From the NCBI GenBank assembly GCA_033064195.1, contig JARBJD010000107.1, positions 156,326 through 220,325 on the forward strand: 64,000 bases of DNA, in the 5' to 3' direction. The position numbers and the translations under genes are program-made. The notes under the pieces are model-generated. The model saw nothing but the letters and a program-made list of their open reading frames with translations, was not told the DNA's origin and ran no database searches. Positions 12,877 through 24,900 of this stretch are shown piece after piece. The DNA comes from Blattamonas nauphoetae (Eukaryota > Preaxostyla > Oxymonadida). Position 1 is the first letter of the stretch. Every line of letters starts with the position of its first letter.

Positions 12877-15800
12877 TCAAAAAGTCTGAGCACGCCATAA
12901 CTTTTCTATTTCATTTCGAAAAGTGGAGATGAATTGGTGGAGTGTTTCCGTGCATGTGAAGTCCCATTTCGTCTTTTTCTCCTCTTCCTTCTTTCCCTGC
13001 AAGTACATCATCTTAATCCGGAGACCGTTCAGAGAGTCAGGGATAATCGATTGGAAGAGACAATCCATTGTGGTTCTGTCCGCAACAGGCTCTTCATCTG
13101 GTTTCGTCTCAACGAACGACATCTTGAACGACTTGGTCTTTCTTGCCTCGTTCCGTTCGTACGCCAGGAACTCCTCGAGCGGGATGGTTTGGACATCTGC
13201 GATGAATTTGGTTGGGTTTCCGATTCTGTGCTCGTCGTTGATGGAGTACTCTTTCAGTACTTTCGACGTGATTGCCAATACCCGTTTCTGTGGTTTCCCG
13301 CCGCGTCGTATCCGATATGCAATGCCTACAAACAGGATTTGTTCCTGTTTCATGTTCATCCCTTCTTCAATCTTGGAGAGCATGAGAGGATCCACAATGA
13401 CTGGGTAGTTGTGTGCGATGGAGCCCTGTCGAAGAGCGTTGACCGTCAATTGGATCGACCACCACGAATCTGACGTGAAGCTGAACGTGGCATTTGGATC
13501 GTTTTTGAACAATATTGATGTTTCATGACCGCACGGAGAGACACGGACAGTTTCAATAACACTGAAAGGAATGCGGAGAGTGAGGAACATCAACCGAAGC
13601 TGGAGGAGATAGACAAGGTTTTCAATGGAATATCCATTCCCGACGATCGATCCGTTTTGAATGGACACTGCGCGCTTCACTGATGCTTCGTCTTGATCTT
13701 CGATTTTGAAGACGAGGAGGCCAGTGTTGGTGACGATCAGAATGCATTTGAAGTTATCGCTCGAGTGTTTCTTTTGGATGACCCCCATGGCGGTGGAGAC
13801 GACTCGTTCTTCGAGGTAGGATTCGTACACGAGGTCAGAGACTGACGGAGTGGGGATGAGATGGTAGTGTGGATGGCGATACGTCGTGATGGCCGAGCTG
13901 TTTGTTCCAGTCGTTGGTTTGGTGAGTGCAGGTGGTTCAATGGATGCAATTTCTTTGAGCGCTGCGTTTCCAGTCTTGATAGCTCGTGCAATTGGGACAA
14001 GATGGTTGTAGCAGAGTGCATCCAACTCGATCCTAAACAGGATCGAATCCACAAATTGTGGGGTCATCTTAAACCCACAACTTCCTTCCACTCGGTTGAT
14101 TAGCTCAATCACTTTCATCTTTTCTTTTGGGTGGAGTCTGATGTAATCAGAGATCATGCAAATGATGTACCCAATGCACTCATCAATCAGAAGTGCTCGG
14201 GAATGTTTAAGGGGGAGAGTGAGACGGGAATATTCGTGGAGAAGGGTTGAAATGAGGAACGTGAGTCGGCGGAATGTGAAGAATTCGGAATAAATTGTGA
14301 GGAAGATGCGATGAGACACGTTTGGAGACACATGGAACTGAATTGATTGGAGTTGGTGAGTGAACACATACCACATTCGAATTGTTTCAAACAGTAGAAG
14401 CTCTTCATCGTGGGATAACCTCCATCTTGGGGAGAGAGAGCGAGTGATCCAGATGATCGACGGAGAATTGTACGAGATTGCGAGACGAGAGAGAGACGAG
14501 GAGTTGGCGTGGAAGAAGACATTGCCTGTGAATTCTGAGTGCGAAAGTTGGGCTTGGTTTTCGAGATTTTCTTCAGATTTTTTGTTTGGAACTTGCCCGT
14601 TCAGGAGAAGAAGAGCCGACTCTTTCCCTTCTTTGTGTACGTTTTTGTCCTCGTCCTCTTCTCCCTCACCTTTGGTGATCGACAGAACCGCCATGAAATG
14701 GTTGAAGAGGATGCTCATCATCTGACTGACAACGTCGTACAACTCGAACGCTTCTCCAGCCTTCTCCTTCGACTCATTCACACTCAAACAGAAGAGCTCG
14801 TTGGTGGTTGTAAGAATACGAGCACCAAAATTGAGAGTTGTCAGACCATATGCCATCGCGGATGAGAAGAGCAGACGGAACGTAGCGACATTTCGTGCTT
14901 GCGTGCGGATGATGGACTGGACAGACGGGTCTGCATACCAAAAGAGGGTGGACATGCAGAGAATCGCTGTTTCAGCCTCGAGTGTGATTGGGTGGTGTTC
15001 TGGGGTTGGAGCGAAAGTGAAAGGAGGGGGGTCGGGGAGTGGGGCAAGGACTTCTGCCGAGATGTCCGCATCTGTCGTGACGTCGGTGTCTGTCGTTGTT
15101 GAGTTCTCGCCAGTGCTGATTGTTTCGAGTTCAAAGATTTCATCATCCAAGATCAGAGCCTCTCCCACATTAACCACAATGACATTTTGTGCTTCTTTCT
15201 TCTTTTTCTGAGAATTGTTTTTCTGAGCATTGAGTGGGTTCGTGTAAGATTGCGCTTGTAGACCAGACGTTTTCTTCTGTCCGTAGCTGGCGATCTGTGT
15301 TGGAGATGAGGCAGGTGGTGGAGGAGCTGGTGCAGCTCTTTTGTTGGCGATTGCATACGGCGAGACATATCCTTCCGAAGCTTTTGATGGGCTGCTGGTG
15401 GCTCCTGAGGGGGTGAGATTCAGCTGGTTCTGACGATGGTCGGTGAGAGAGTAGATTCCAGACTGATCGAGGATGGTTGTCGTTTGAGCAATCAACTTTT
15501 TGATGTTGTCAGTCACAAAAGTATCTTGTGCTTGGCCGGTTGGAGCAGACTGCGATCGGAAGTACTGAAGAAGGACTTTCATGCCATTCTGCTTGACAAA
15601 CGTGGCTTGGCATGCGTTCAGCGACCGTTGAGGTGTTTCGGTCATCCTCCCATAATCGGGAATCCACCGCTCCGACGAGAATGTCCCTCCAGCGAGACAG
15701 TGAGGTCGTTCGTAGTCTCCGCTGAGCAGAGTAGCAATTCTTCGGCAGTATCGGAAAGCAACAAAAGAAGAAGATTGAAGAGCAACAAAGGCTTGGAGAA

Positions 15801-18800
15801 CATTCTCAATGTTGGCCCCAACTTCAGTGTCTTCGATGCAACATCCTGATTCCTCGCCATAGTTGCATTCGTTCGTCCCAATCACTTTGAGCGACGGCCC
15901 ATTCTTTCGCATTTCTTCAATTCCACCTTTCCAATCGCTCTCCTTGATCGCTTTGAGGAGGTTGATGACCCCGTTCCAAATCGCTGTCTTTGTGTTCCTG
16001 TTCTTCTCGTTGTGGCGTTCTGTGTTGATAACAAGAATGTTGATAGCCGCCGGAATCAACGAGATGAACATGTCTGTCTGGATGAGAGGTCTGATTGGGT
16101 TGTCTTCAATGAGCAGGCAGGTGAAGAAGTGAAGGATGGAGATGACAATGTGTTCCGTTTTTCCATTCACAAGCTCGGTCACTGTGTTAATCTTGAGAGA
16201 TTCCAGAAGAACCTCAATTTGTTCAGCTTTCGTTAGCATCTGCGGGAACGAACTGAAGATGGACACACACAACAGTCGAGCGGTGTGGTTGGGGATTTGG
16301 TAGATCTCGAGCAAGGTTGGGGTGGCGTTCATCGCAAGTTTTCGTGCTCCAGGATGGCGATATGCAGCGTTCACGTAGGTCTGACAGAGTTCCAGAACTG
16401 TGATACACATTGAGACGAATTGTGGATGAGTGATTGCACTGAACAGAATCTCTCCGTGCTCTCCGAAAACATCGACGTCAGACAGTCCACTTGCTTCGTC
16501 TCCTGCTGTGGATGGTTGGTGGAGCTTGTGTATGATTTCTTTGCCTCTGTCACCTCCAATACACTCAAAGAGAGTGACTCCTTCGTTTGTAGAGGAGAGG
16601 AATCGATCAAACAAGACCTGCTTATCTTGTTGGCCATCTGTGTTCTCCAACATTGATCGCATTGCATTCACAGCAGAACAGACGAGAAGAGCCGACGGAT
16701 TCGGCATTGTCAGAATCTCAGTCAGTTTGGAAATAAACAAGAAATTATCCGTGGCATCTCTGAGGAGAGGGGGACAGACACACAGTCCAGTGATGCAATC
16801 GATGCACGCAGCAGTCAGTTCGATTGTGTCACGAGACATGTCCCCACCAACCTCAATCCCAGCCGCATACACGTCGTTCATCGCAGTTGCTGTTGTGTCG
16901 AAGTCGTCGATGAACTTGAGCAGCTTTCGGTGAACATCGCGTCGATAGATTGTGTTTCCACAGGACGGGTGTTGGGCCACTCCAGACAGACAACGAAGGA
17001 GGGAGAGATGGAGTGTTTGGACTTTCGTGTCGTACGAGAAATTGGGGAGAGTGTCAAAGACATCACAGAGGATCTCGGCAATCTTGAGACCGGGCGCCTG
17101 GACAAGGACAAAAGGAAGGCGGAGGAGAAGGGCGAGGAGGATGAGACATTCAGGGAGGAGGGATTTGTTCTCGCGGCGATGTGGGGTGTCCAGACACATG
17201 GCAAGGAAAAGATGAATAACTGTTGGTATCTTGCCTTGATCTTCAGGTGAGATATGCATTGAAGCGTAATACACAAGGTATTGCTCAAAATCGACCTTGA
17301 GGGAACTGCAGACGTGAAGGTAGTGTTGATCATTCAAAGACCAGTCCAGTGGAGTCCCTTGAGGCGTTGAATATGGCGACCCACTTCCACTTCCTCGACT
17401 GAGCAGGTTCGTTGGGTGAAGTCTGTTTGATTTGATGTCCTGTGATGGGAGAGAATCTCGGTTTGATTCGGTGCCCTTACTTGACGTATTTCGGATAATA
17501 ATCGGGAGAGTTTCCAGTCTTCGTGTTCGCAAACATTCTTCTTCGATCAGTGCAAGCACTTTTTGTCCCACAACTTCAGTGAGAGGAGTAGCTTGACCAT
17601 TCTTTTGATCTCTTTTGCGGAGGAGCTCACAGCAAGTTTCACCGATTCCTGCATCAGTGACTTTCACAATAATATAGGAAAGAGTTGCGAGAGCATGCTC
17701 ATAAAGATCGGCTGATTGCCCAGCAAGGCGACAAAGAGAGTTCACGAGATCTGTCGAGAAGAGCTGAGCTGATGAGTTAAGAAAGTCAATAGCTCGATGA
17801 GCAATGGCAAAATGAGTAAATTGACGCAATTTCTTTCGTAGTTCATCAAGATGGAGAATTGCTGATGATGAATCCTCAAAACACTGGAACAGAATATCCG
17901 TAAAGATAGTGTAAGGGACTTTCTGGCCACTTTCCAGAAGACCATTGATATCAGTTTCATCATTTATGGGAAGAGGAATTTGTGGAGTTGCAGGTTCAGA
18001 GCGTGTTGGAGCGGAAAGTGATTGTTGAGATGGTGATTTGTTCTCTGGAGCTTTAGAAGGTTTTTCTTCTTCAACTTGTTCATTAGCGGGAGTATTGTTT
18101 TCAATAGAAGGAGAGGACCGACCGGGATGTAAGATTAGTTCGCCTTGTTTTGTGAGAATGAGAGTGTCTGGTGGCGTCATTTTGGCCTGTTTCTTGATTG
18201 GTATTCCATTAAAATAGTTCAATTTCCCATTTCGAAGAGGATAGAGGAAATAATTTTCCCACTCTTGTTCAAAAAACGTGCAAAAAGGATTGTTCGAGAG
18301 ATTTAATCGTTCGAGTTTCATCATATCTGCGATGACGGTGGCATTCTATGAGAATACGGAAAAAACGGAGAAGAAGACCTGTGACAGTTCATCTTCATTC
18401 CAACTAAATTTATTGTACGATAAATCAAGTTGAAGTAGATGAGGGGCGACTGAGGTGAGGTTTATGATTGAACCCTCAAGTTGATTGTGTGACAAATCCA
18501 ATATTGAGAGATGATGGAGGTCTTTAAATGTAGGGAGGTTCCTGAAAAGATTGTTTGAGAGATATATCTCTTCAATGAGAGGGATGGAGTCCAATTGAAT
18601 TTGTTTGAGTTGATTTCCGTCAACCCAGAGTCTCCTCAATTTCTCAAACCCAGACATCGTCCCATCTTTTGCTTTGCTGAAGGCTGACGTGCTGAATGAT
18701 GTCAGAAAATTTCCTCTAGAGTCAAACGAGAGAAAAAGAAAAGTTGGCGGAAGAAATTGGATACCCGAAGTCTATCTCTTTCACAAGCGCAGTATTAATC

Positions 18801-19072
18801 ACAGAACCTATTGAATCAACAGTTTTTAGTCTGAACCCGCCTTCTTCTTCTCCAAAGCAGGCATTTGAGAAGCAGAGGTAAACCGGATATTTCTTCATCA
18901 GTCTCTCATTGCCTTCTGTCAGAGAACTGAAAAGATTGGTTGTAAGGCGAGTTGCTGTAGATCCGGGAAGTAAAACACAACTGTGCTTGTGATTTGAGCG
19001 TCCAGCCATCCAGGGGTTTTGGAACCGGAGGCCAGCCTTAAATAAATTAATATGGTAAACGAGATATCTCAT
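12877..19072 (-). CDS. Large LRR protein with helical-repeat middle and PH-like C-terminus
   Basis: Exons 19072-18765, 18715-18379 and 18345-12877 join in phase to 2,037 residues. Residues about 125-270 hold leucine-rich repeats (LRRLWVDGNQLKQ, IEEIYLSNNLFRNLP, LSILDLSHNQLEG, LLQLDLSYNKFSW, LERLNLSNNPFC), closed by an LRR cap of the type YPLRNGKLNYFNGIPI. A linker leads into over 1,000 residues of amphipathic helices resembling armadillo/HEAT folds. A Pro/Ser/Thr loop (PAPPPPASSP) breaks these. The last 450 residues contain beta-rich segments such as IPFSVIETVRVSPCGHETSI followed by WWSIQLTVNALRQ, suggestive of PH-like domains. I do not recognise a named orthologue. A scaffold at a membrane or cortex is a guess from architecture. 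The 33-nt intron at 18346-18378 lies inside the LRR. The start upstream of 18765 is the least certain part. Confidence 0.7.
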
Positions 19073-20093
19073 TTTGAAATGGAAAGAAGCAAAAAACCGT
19101 AAAAGTGAAGAGAAAATAGTGATTACTCAATTGTCTAGTTTTGGAGTCCGATTTAGCTTCCAGTGCAAATGTCACCCAGATTGCTGTAGATTGTATTCAC
19201 ATCGGACTATTCGGAAAATGTGGCGATTTTTCATCAAACAGTGGAGATTTTCTGCCGGTAATGTGCTTGGATATAGAATTATTGCCAGTTTTTTTCAAAG
19301 TGCAGACAGATGTAATAGGTCCTATTTTGACGGAAGAAATAGAATCAAGAACGAGTATATGTTTCAAAATGGGATATTTGGTGATTTTGTCCTTTTCCAT
19401 GACTAGATCCGACCATCTGATTGAGATGACGACATTCCGAGATGGCTATCGATGATATTCCAAGTAAAAATCCAAATTTCTGTTTCAATGTCTTCCAGAA
19501 AACTTCAGTTCGGCTGCCAAAGTCGAATATCACTTCTGTGTCCCTGCTCAACAAACACTCGTTCGAGAGTGTTGATCGCCGAGGATTTCATTGACAACGG
19601 AGAAAGTTTATGGAAATGGAGGAAAAACAATGGTAGAGGTGGAGAGTTGAATATTGAATCTGATGGTTGTTTTTCCAGTTCACACTTTAAAAAATGAAGA
19701 AAATGAGCAAAAACGATCAGCTCCGCATTTGCTCAATAAGAGGTTTTCAACCTTCTCCGTGATTTTCTCGCCATTTCTCCGTATTCTCTTTTGGTGTTTT
19801 TTTTATTTTCAAAGAAGAATCACCCAGAGCGTCAGAGTGGCGAAAAGTGAACTTTCTCTGCCTCCACCAACAGTGTATTACCCATAAATTCCTCCGGTTC
19901 CAAAACCCCTGCAGCCATCTTTGTCCCATGGTCCGAACTCCATCAATTCTATCGTACTCCACTGAAAGGCGATCGATCACAATCACATTAATCAACTCTT
20001 GGAAGAGGTAAATTCTCAAATCAGGACAGTGAAATGAAAATTAAAGATATTGTGTCAAATGAAGAACAGAACTCGACAATTAACATAGAAGAT
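19073..20093. other. 1.0-kb spacer between LRR and pfkB genes
   Basis: Apart from the doubtful frame at 19141-19455, no gene can be assigned. A 21-base word (19891-19911) recurs exactly in inverted orientation at 19011-19031, inside the first exon of the LRR gene. A T-rich tract lies at about 19,770-19,815. No RNA gene is seen. Confidence 0.5.
19141..19455 (+). CDS. Possible hypothetical gene or exon in the 19.1-20.1 kb spacer
   Basis: A 104-codon open frame starts at an ATG 68 bp from the divergent LRR gene start. Its composition (ESDLASSANVTQIAVDCIHI, then EIESRTSICFKMGYLVIL) looks more like protein than most shadow frames here. No family is recognised. Frames with protein-like stretches continue downstream to about 19,700 and could be further exons, but I could not find a set of GT-AG joins that stays in frame. 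It could equally be non-coding. Confidence 0.25.
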   Translation: MESDLASSANVTQIAVDCIHIGLFGKCGDFSSNSGDFLPVMCLDIELLPVFFKVQTDVIGPILTEEIESRTSICFKMGYLVILSFSMTRSDHLIEMTTFRDGYR

Positions 20094-21689
20094 TCAAGCA
20101 ATATATTCCAATCCTTCGACTCTCACTTGGCTCTGAGGTCCTCGAACTTGAATGACTTTCGAAGCATAGAAATTGCCCATTTTGAGGCACATGCCAAGAC
20201 ACATTCCCCTCATCAGGCCATAGAAGAATCCTGCCTGGAAATTGTCACCAGCACCGTTTGTATCCACAATTGTGCTTAGTCTGTATGCGGAGCATTCATA
20301 CATTTCTGATTGTCTCAATGCGATTGAGCCTGAAGATCCTCTTTTGATGACCAAGATATCACAATGCTTCAGCAATTTGAGATATTCCGATGGGAGCTGT
20401 TCACCATTGTACCTGCACTGAGTTTCACAGTTGCACGATTCACAGCACTGGCATTTCTGGCCTGGTTGTCCTGATCGATAGCAGACAGGTGCCGGAGACG
20501 ATGCAAACTCAGTAATACCCTTCTTTGGTTGTGTTTTGGTAATTTCAGTTGAATGTGGTCTTGTTATTCGTTCAGGAGATGGTGAGAGTGTATTTTCGGG
20601 TGATCGATATCGGATTCGAGGTGAGTCTGTAATTTGATGAAGATCAAGCACATTAAGAGGTTTTCCTTCATCATCACGCTCAACTTCACAGAATGCATCT
20701 GCTTCAATCTCGTTGGCAAAGATAATTGACACTTTGTCAGCAAAGAGATCCAAAAGAGTCGACTGTGTTTCTTTCATCAACCATCCATCTCCAAGATCAA
20801 TGCTAATCTTAGTCCCAACATTTCGTGCAACTTGGACAGCTGCCAACATTGCTTTCTTCATCGGTGTGTCTCCGCGCAACTCGTATGCAGAAAAGTGGAG
20901 AAAGAGTGAATCTTCAATGAGTGCTGGAGCAATTTCCCCCTCACTGAGTTGTTTGGTGACGCCGAAGTCCAACCCAAATGATCTTTGACCATCTGGAGTC
21001 ACAAGAGTGTAGCAGACGCATGATGGCCCAGGCTTGGTTGAACAGAATGGATCGATTTTATTCTGTCGAAGTTGCTGCAAATAGTCATAACCTTGTCGAT
21101 CATTCCCAACACATCCAATGTAAGCACACCGGAGCCCAAGATTCGATGCGCCATAGAGGGTGTTTGTCGGTGATCCTCCTGCAAATGAGAGAAGCTATGA
21201 CACGAAAAATGAAGAAACATATGAGATAAAAGATCAATACTGATTTTGTGGCCAACAGGGTCTCAATATTTGTTCGAGTTTCTTTGGAAATTGGATGACT
21301 CTTTCCTTTCGTCATGCCAAGCGATGCAAATTCATCTTCAGAGACTTCTCCGGTTACTTCAAAAAGAGCATCGCTGACTCCACAAATTGCATAGCGTCGT
21401 GACGGAGAAGACTGAAAGTTTCAGTGAAAAAAAAGATCATGGAAGAAGTGACGAAAATTCTGAAATATGCTCAAGAACATGATAAGAAATCAGAAATTGT
21501 TTGGGCGGATGCAATAAAGTCATATGAGCATACAGAATTTTCTTGAGAAAATTTGGTATTCGCTGTTTTCGGCGTTCGAGTTTGGAAAAAACCGGCGTCC
21601 AATAAGTATCCACAGTTGCTTGACAGATCTGGTTGCACTTCATTTGCATTCATCTTTATTGTTTGGAGAGGTTGCTCGACTAAGGTCAT
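20094..21689 (-). CDS. pfkB/ribokinase-family kinase (adenosine- or sugar-kinase-like) with Cys-rich insert
   Basis: Exons 21689-21534, 21411-21241 and 21194-20094 give 475 residues. The joins restore the N-terminal signature FAGGSPTNTLYGASNLGLRC followed by AYIGCVGNDRQGYDYL, and the C-terminal pfkB signature is DTNGAGDNFQAGFFYGLMRG, with the catalytic Asp and anion-hole Gly residues present. The family phosphorylates sugars or nucleosides with ATP. The layout is closest to fungal/protist adenosine-kinase-like members, but the substrate cannot be fixed. Odd: between the two halves sits a low-complexity linker, then a cluster of seven cysteines in 23 residues (around QKCQCCESCNCETQC), unlike ordinary family members and suggestive of a metal-binding loop. 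The first 52 residues are a non-conserved extension. It lies 268 bp downstream of nothing else: the spacer to the P-ATPase stop (21690-21957) shows no gene. Confidence 0.85.
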
Positions 21690-21957
21690 CTACAGGAAAG
21701 TACTTTCATGTTTCACCCTGACGCCCCTCTTATACCTCAAAATTGTTCCCATAATTACATGATGTCCCCATTATTTTTTTTTAAACTTTCACTTTCATAC
21801 TAAATTGGTATTTGATTCGTTCTCTCTTTGAATATTGTTAAAAAAACATTGTATGCGCATCAAACATATTGAGATGACGCGACTATATTCCTTGAAATTG
21901 AATTTCAGAGTAGAAAAATGGTATGAACTCTGTGTTTGAAGTTTATTTATTGGACTG

Positions 21958-24900
21958 TTAGTGAGAGTGTTGCTTGAGATCCTTGTCTTCTTCAATGAGA
22001 TCCCAAATGATCTTGTGGTATTCCTTCTTCCATTTCATGGAGTATGCTTCTTTCTTCTTCTGCCACACAACCTCACCAGCCATGTTCTCAAAGATACGTG
22101 TTGAAGTCAGTCTTGCCTTCAACTCTTCCAGATCTCGCATGTCGCTAAAGTCCCGCTCAAACTCAGCGTGCCACGAAGCAAGGCTTGTGACATCGTCGCG
22201 GTGGGATCGAAGGCTATGCAAGAGGGATTCCGTTTCTTTGTTGACAGAGAATTGCGAAGACACGTTGGAGCGTGTCTCGTCCTCGACAGTGCTAGCTGTT
22301 GCTGGAGTAGGCTGGATGAAAGCCGTTGCATTCTGCACTGGCTGGCCAGCTGGGGTGGTGGTTGTGACTCGTGTTGGAAGATCGAGCAGTTTCATCTTGG
22401 GCTGGTACTTTGGAGCGAGCGAGATGTGGTTGCGGTCACCCACTCTGCTTCGCTTTCTGCGAACTTCTCTTCTTGCTCTCTTCTGAGCACCCCACACCAC
22501 AACGAGATATTCACAGATGATGCTGAGAATGAAACCTCCGACATTGAGTCCAAAGAGGATGAGCCGATGCTTCAGCTGGTATCCCCATGGCTGGTTCCAT
22601 TTATTCTCATCGTACATGAACAGTGCATTGGTGAAGGCGTTTCCAGGAGTGAAGAAGGTGTACGCAGCCCAGGCGAGCTCAATGATGATGACGACAGTGT
22701 ACATCCAGTTCGTGAATTGGCTTCGTTTGTATTTTCCGCTCAGGTTGACGACGATAGCAATCCACACGTATTGGAACTGGGAGAAAGTGTACATGCAAAG
22801 GGTTATGAGGCAGTAAGACCAGTCTGGATCTTCCACTGGGTGTTCGTTGTTGAACCATGGTGCGTTGATAGTGAGGAAGAACACCGTGAACTGGGTCACA
22901 AGGAATATACCAAAGTGGAAGAAAAGAGTGAACAGGACTGGAAATGACACGAGTGCACTTTCTGGAGATGTCTCACTGAGTTTCTTTGATGGTTGTGTGT
23001 ATGACATGGTAAAAGCAATTGGTAGGACTAAGAAAGCATCCAAAATAAGATACATCCATGTGGAGAGATCAGCTCCCATCACCAGCAACAGGGTCACTGT
23101 GATGAACTGAACCAATGAATATAGGGCCATGTATTTGAAGGCTTGGAAGGACGTCACGAGCGATGCACGTCCTTCCAAGATGAGCTCTGGGACGCAGCTA
23201 ATGTTGGCTTCAAGAGACGTGAAAGGAGCAGCGATGCTGGCTTCAACTTCAGAGAGTGAAATTCCGACATGTGCTGCTTTGAGTGCCCCACAATCGTTTG
23301 CTCCGTCTCCGCACATTCCGGTTGTGTATCCGAGAGAAATGTACTTCTCAACCAGACTTGTTTTATCGTCAGGAGACATCCGAGCAAATACACGGCACAG
23401 ATAGACCAGACGGCTGAATGGGGACGAGTGGAAATCAAGAGGAGAGAGTCGGCTGTTGGGATCCATTGATTTCTCTGCCAACTGCTCCTTCTTCATTTCG
23501 AGGCGATGGAGTCGTTCTTCTTCTTGTGCAAGAAGAATTGTGAAGGCTGCTCCTGTGATCGCCAATCCATACTTCCTCGTTCCCTTCTCGATCGTCTGTT
23601 CTGGACGGTTGAGTGTTCCAACCAACGCTGGGTACGCATTGGATTGGGTTGTGGGTGGGAGATTGACGTTTGAGTCGGTTCCGTTTAGAAGACCCATTGT
23701 TGATGTTTCGGAGTTCTGAGTGCCATCGGAGATTGTTGATTGGGTTTCGTTAACTGCAGGATTGGTTGAACTTGGGAACGGGCTTGGTGAAAAGTTCAGC
23801 GTAGGCATTCCGTTCGGTTTGCGAGGTAGGAGAGTGTATGGATCGAGTGTGATTCTTTCATCGTCTTGGCACACCCATTTAACTTCTCCATCGACAACAT
23901 CTCCAATGAAAACAGTTTCGTCTTTGTTTAGAATTCCACAGCCTTTGGCGACATGAACGGCAGTGAGAGGATTGTCGCCAGTTACCATGACGCTCTTGAT
24001 TCGGGCACCAGAAAGCTCAGCTATGGCTGGGGCAGACTGCTCGCGGAGTCTGTTTTCAAGGACGAGGAGGCCCAGGAACGTCAGATCCTGTTCCACGTCG
24101 TTCCGATGGAGTTTGTCAACCAAGAACACAGGTAAGTTCGGTCCATCTGTGTCTTTGATGTTCTCCGTCTTTGAAGTGTATCCGAGTCTTCTTGTTGCGA
24201 GTGCAATGACTCTGTATCCGTCTTTTGTGTACTTCTTGACCAGAGTGTTGAAGTTTTCTGGAATGCTCTTGGACTTGCAGAGTGTCTTGATGATTTCAGG
24301 CGATCCTTTCACAAATACATCGAGAGAGGTCCAGTCGGAAGTCTTTCTGTTCACAACGACAGACATACGCTGAAGATGTGAAGAGAAGTCGAACCGCTGG
24401 AGAACATCCACCTCCACCTCACTCAGCAGCTCCTGAGTGTGACAGAAAACCAGATTCTGAGTTGGCGCGAGGTTGGAGTTCATTGCTTCTGAATCACGGA
24501 GATCCTTGCTGTTTCGCACAAGTGATCGATCAGCCTTTGGAACGGCAAGTGGACGAGTTGTAGCGACGACATGGACGTTGGTGTTGTCTTCTTCGACGAT
24601 CACCCCTTCATCGCCATCCTCGCTGTCATCTGCATCGGTGTTCGAGCTGGATGGTCGTGTCATCCTCTCAACCAACTTGCGTTCGTTATTGTCGTCAACA
24701 TGGTAATGTTGACACAACTTAGCGATGATCGCATTCTGCTTGTCCGTTCGTTGTTTCGATTGTTCTGCATTTCCTTTTGAAACAGTTGAATTGTTCTCTC
24801 CATCATTCTCCTCCATTATCCATCTTGTGAAATCGAACATTTTGACATCGAGTGGATCTCCGATGAGTGTTCCTTCCACTCGAGCGAGAGAATGACAAGT

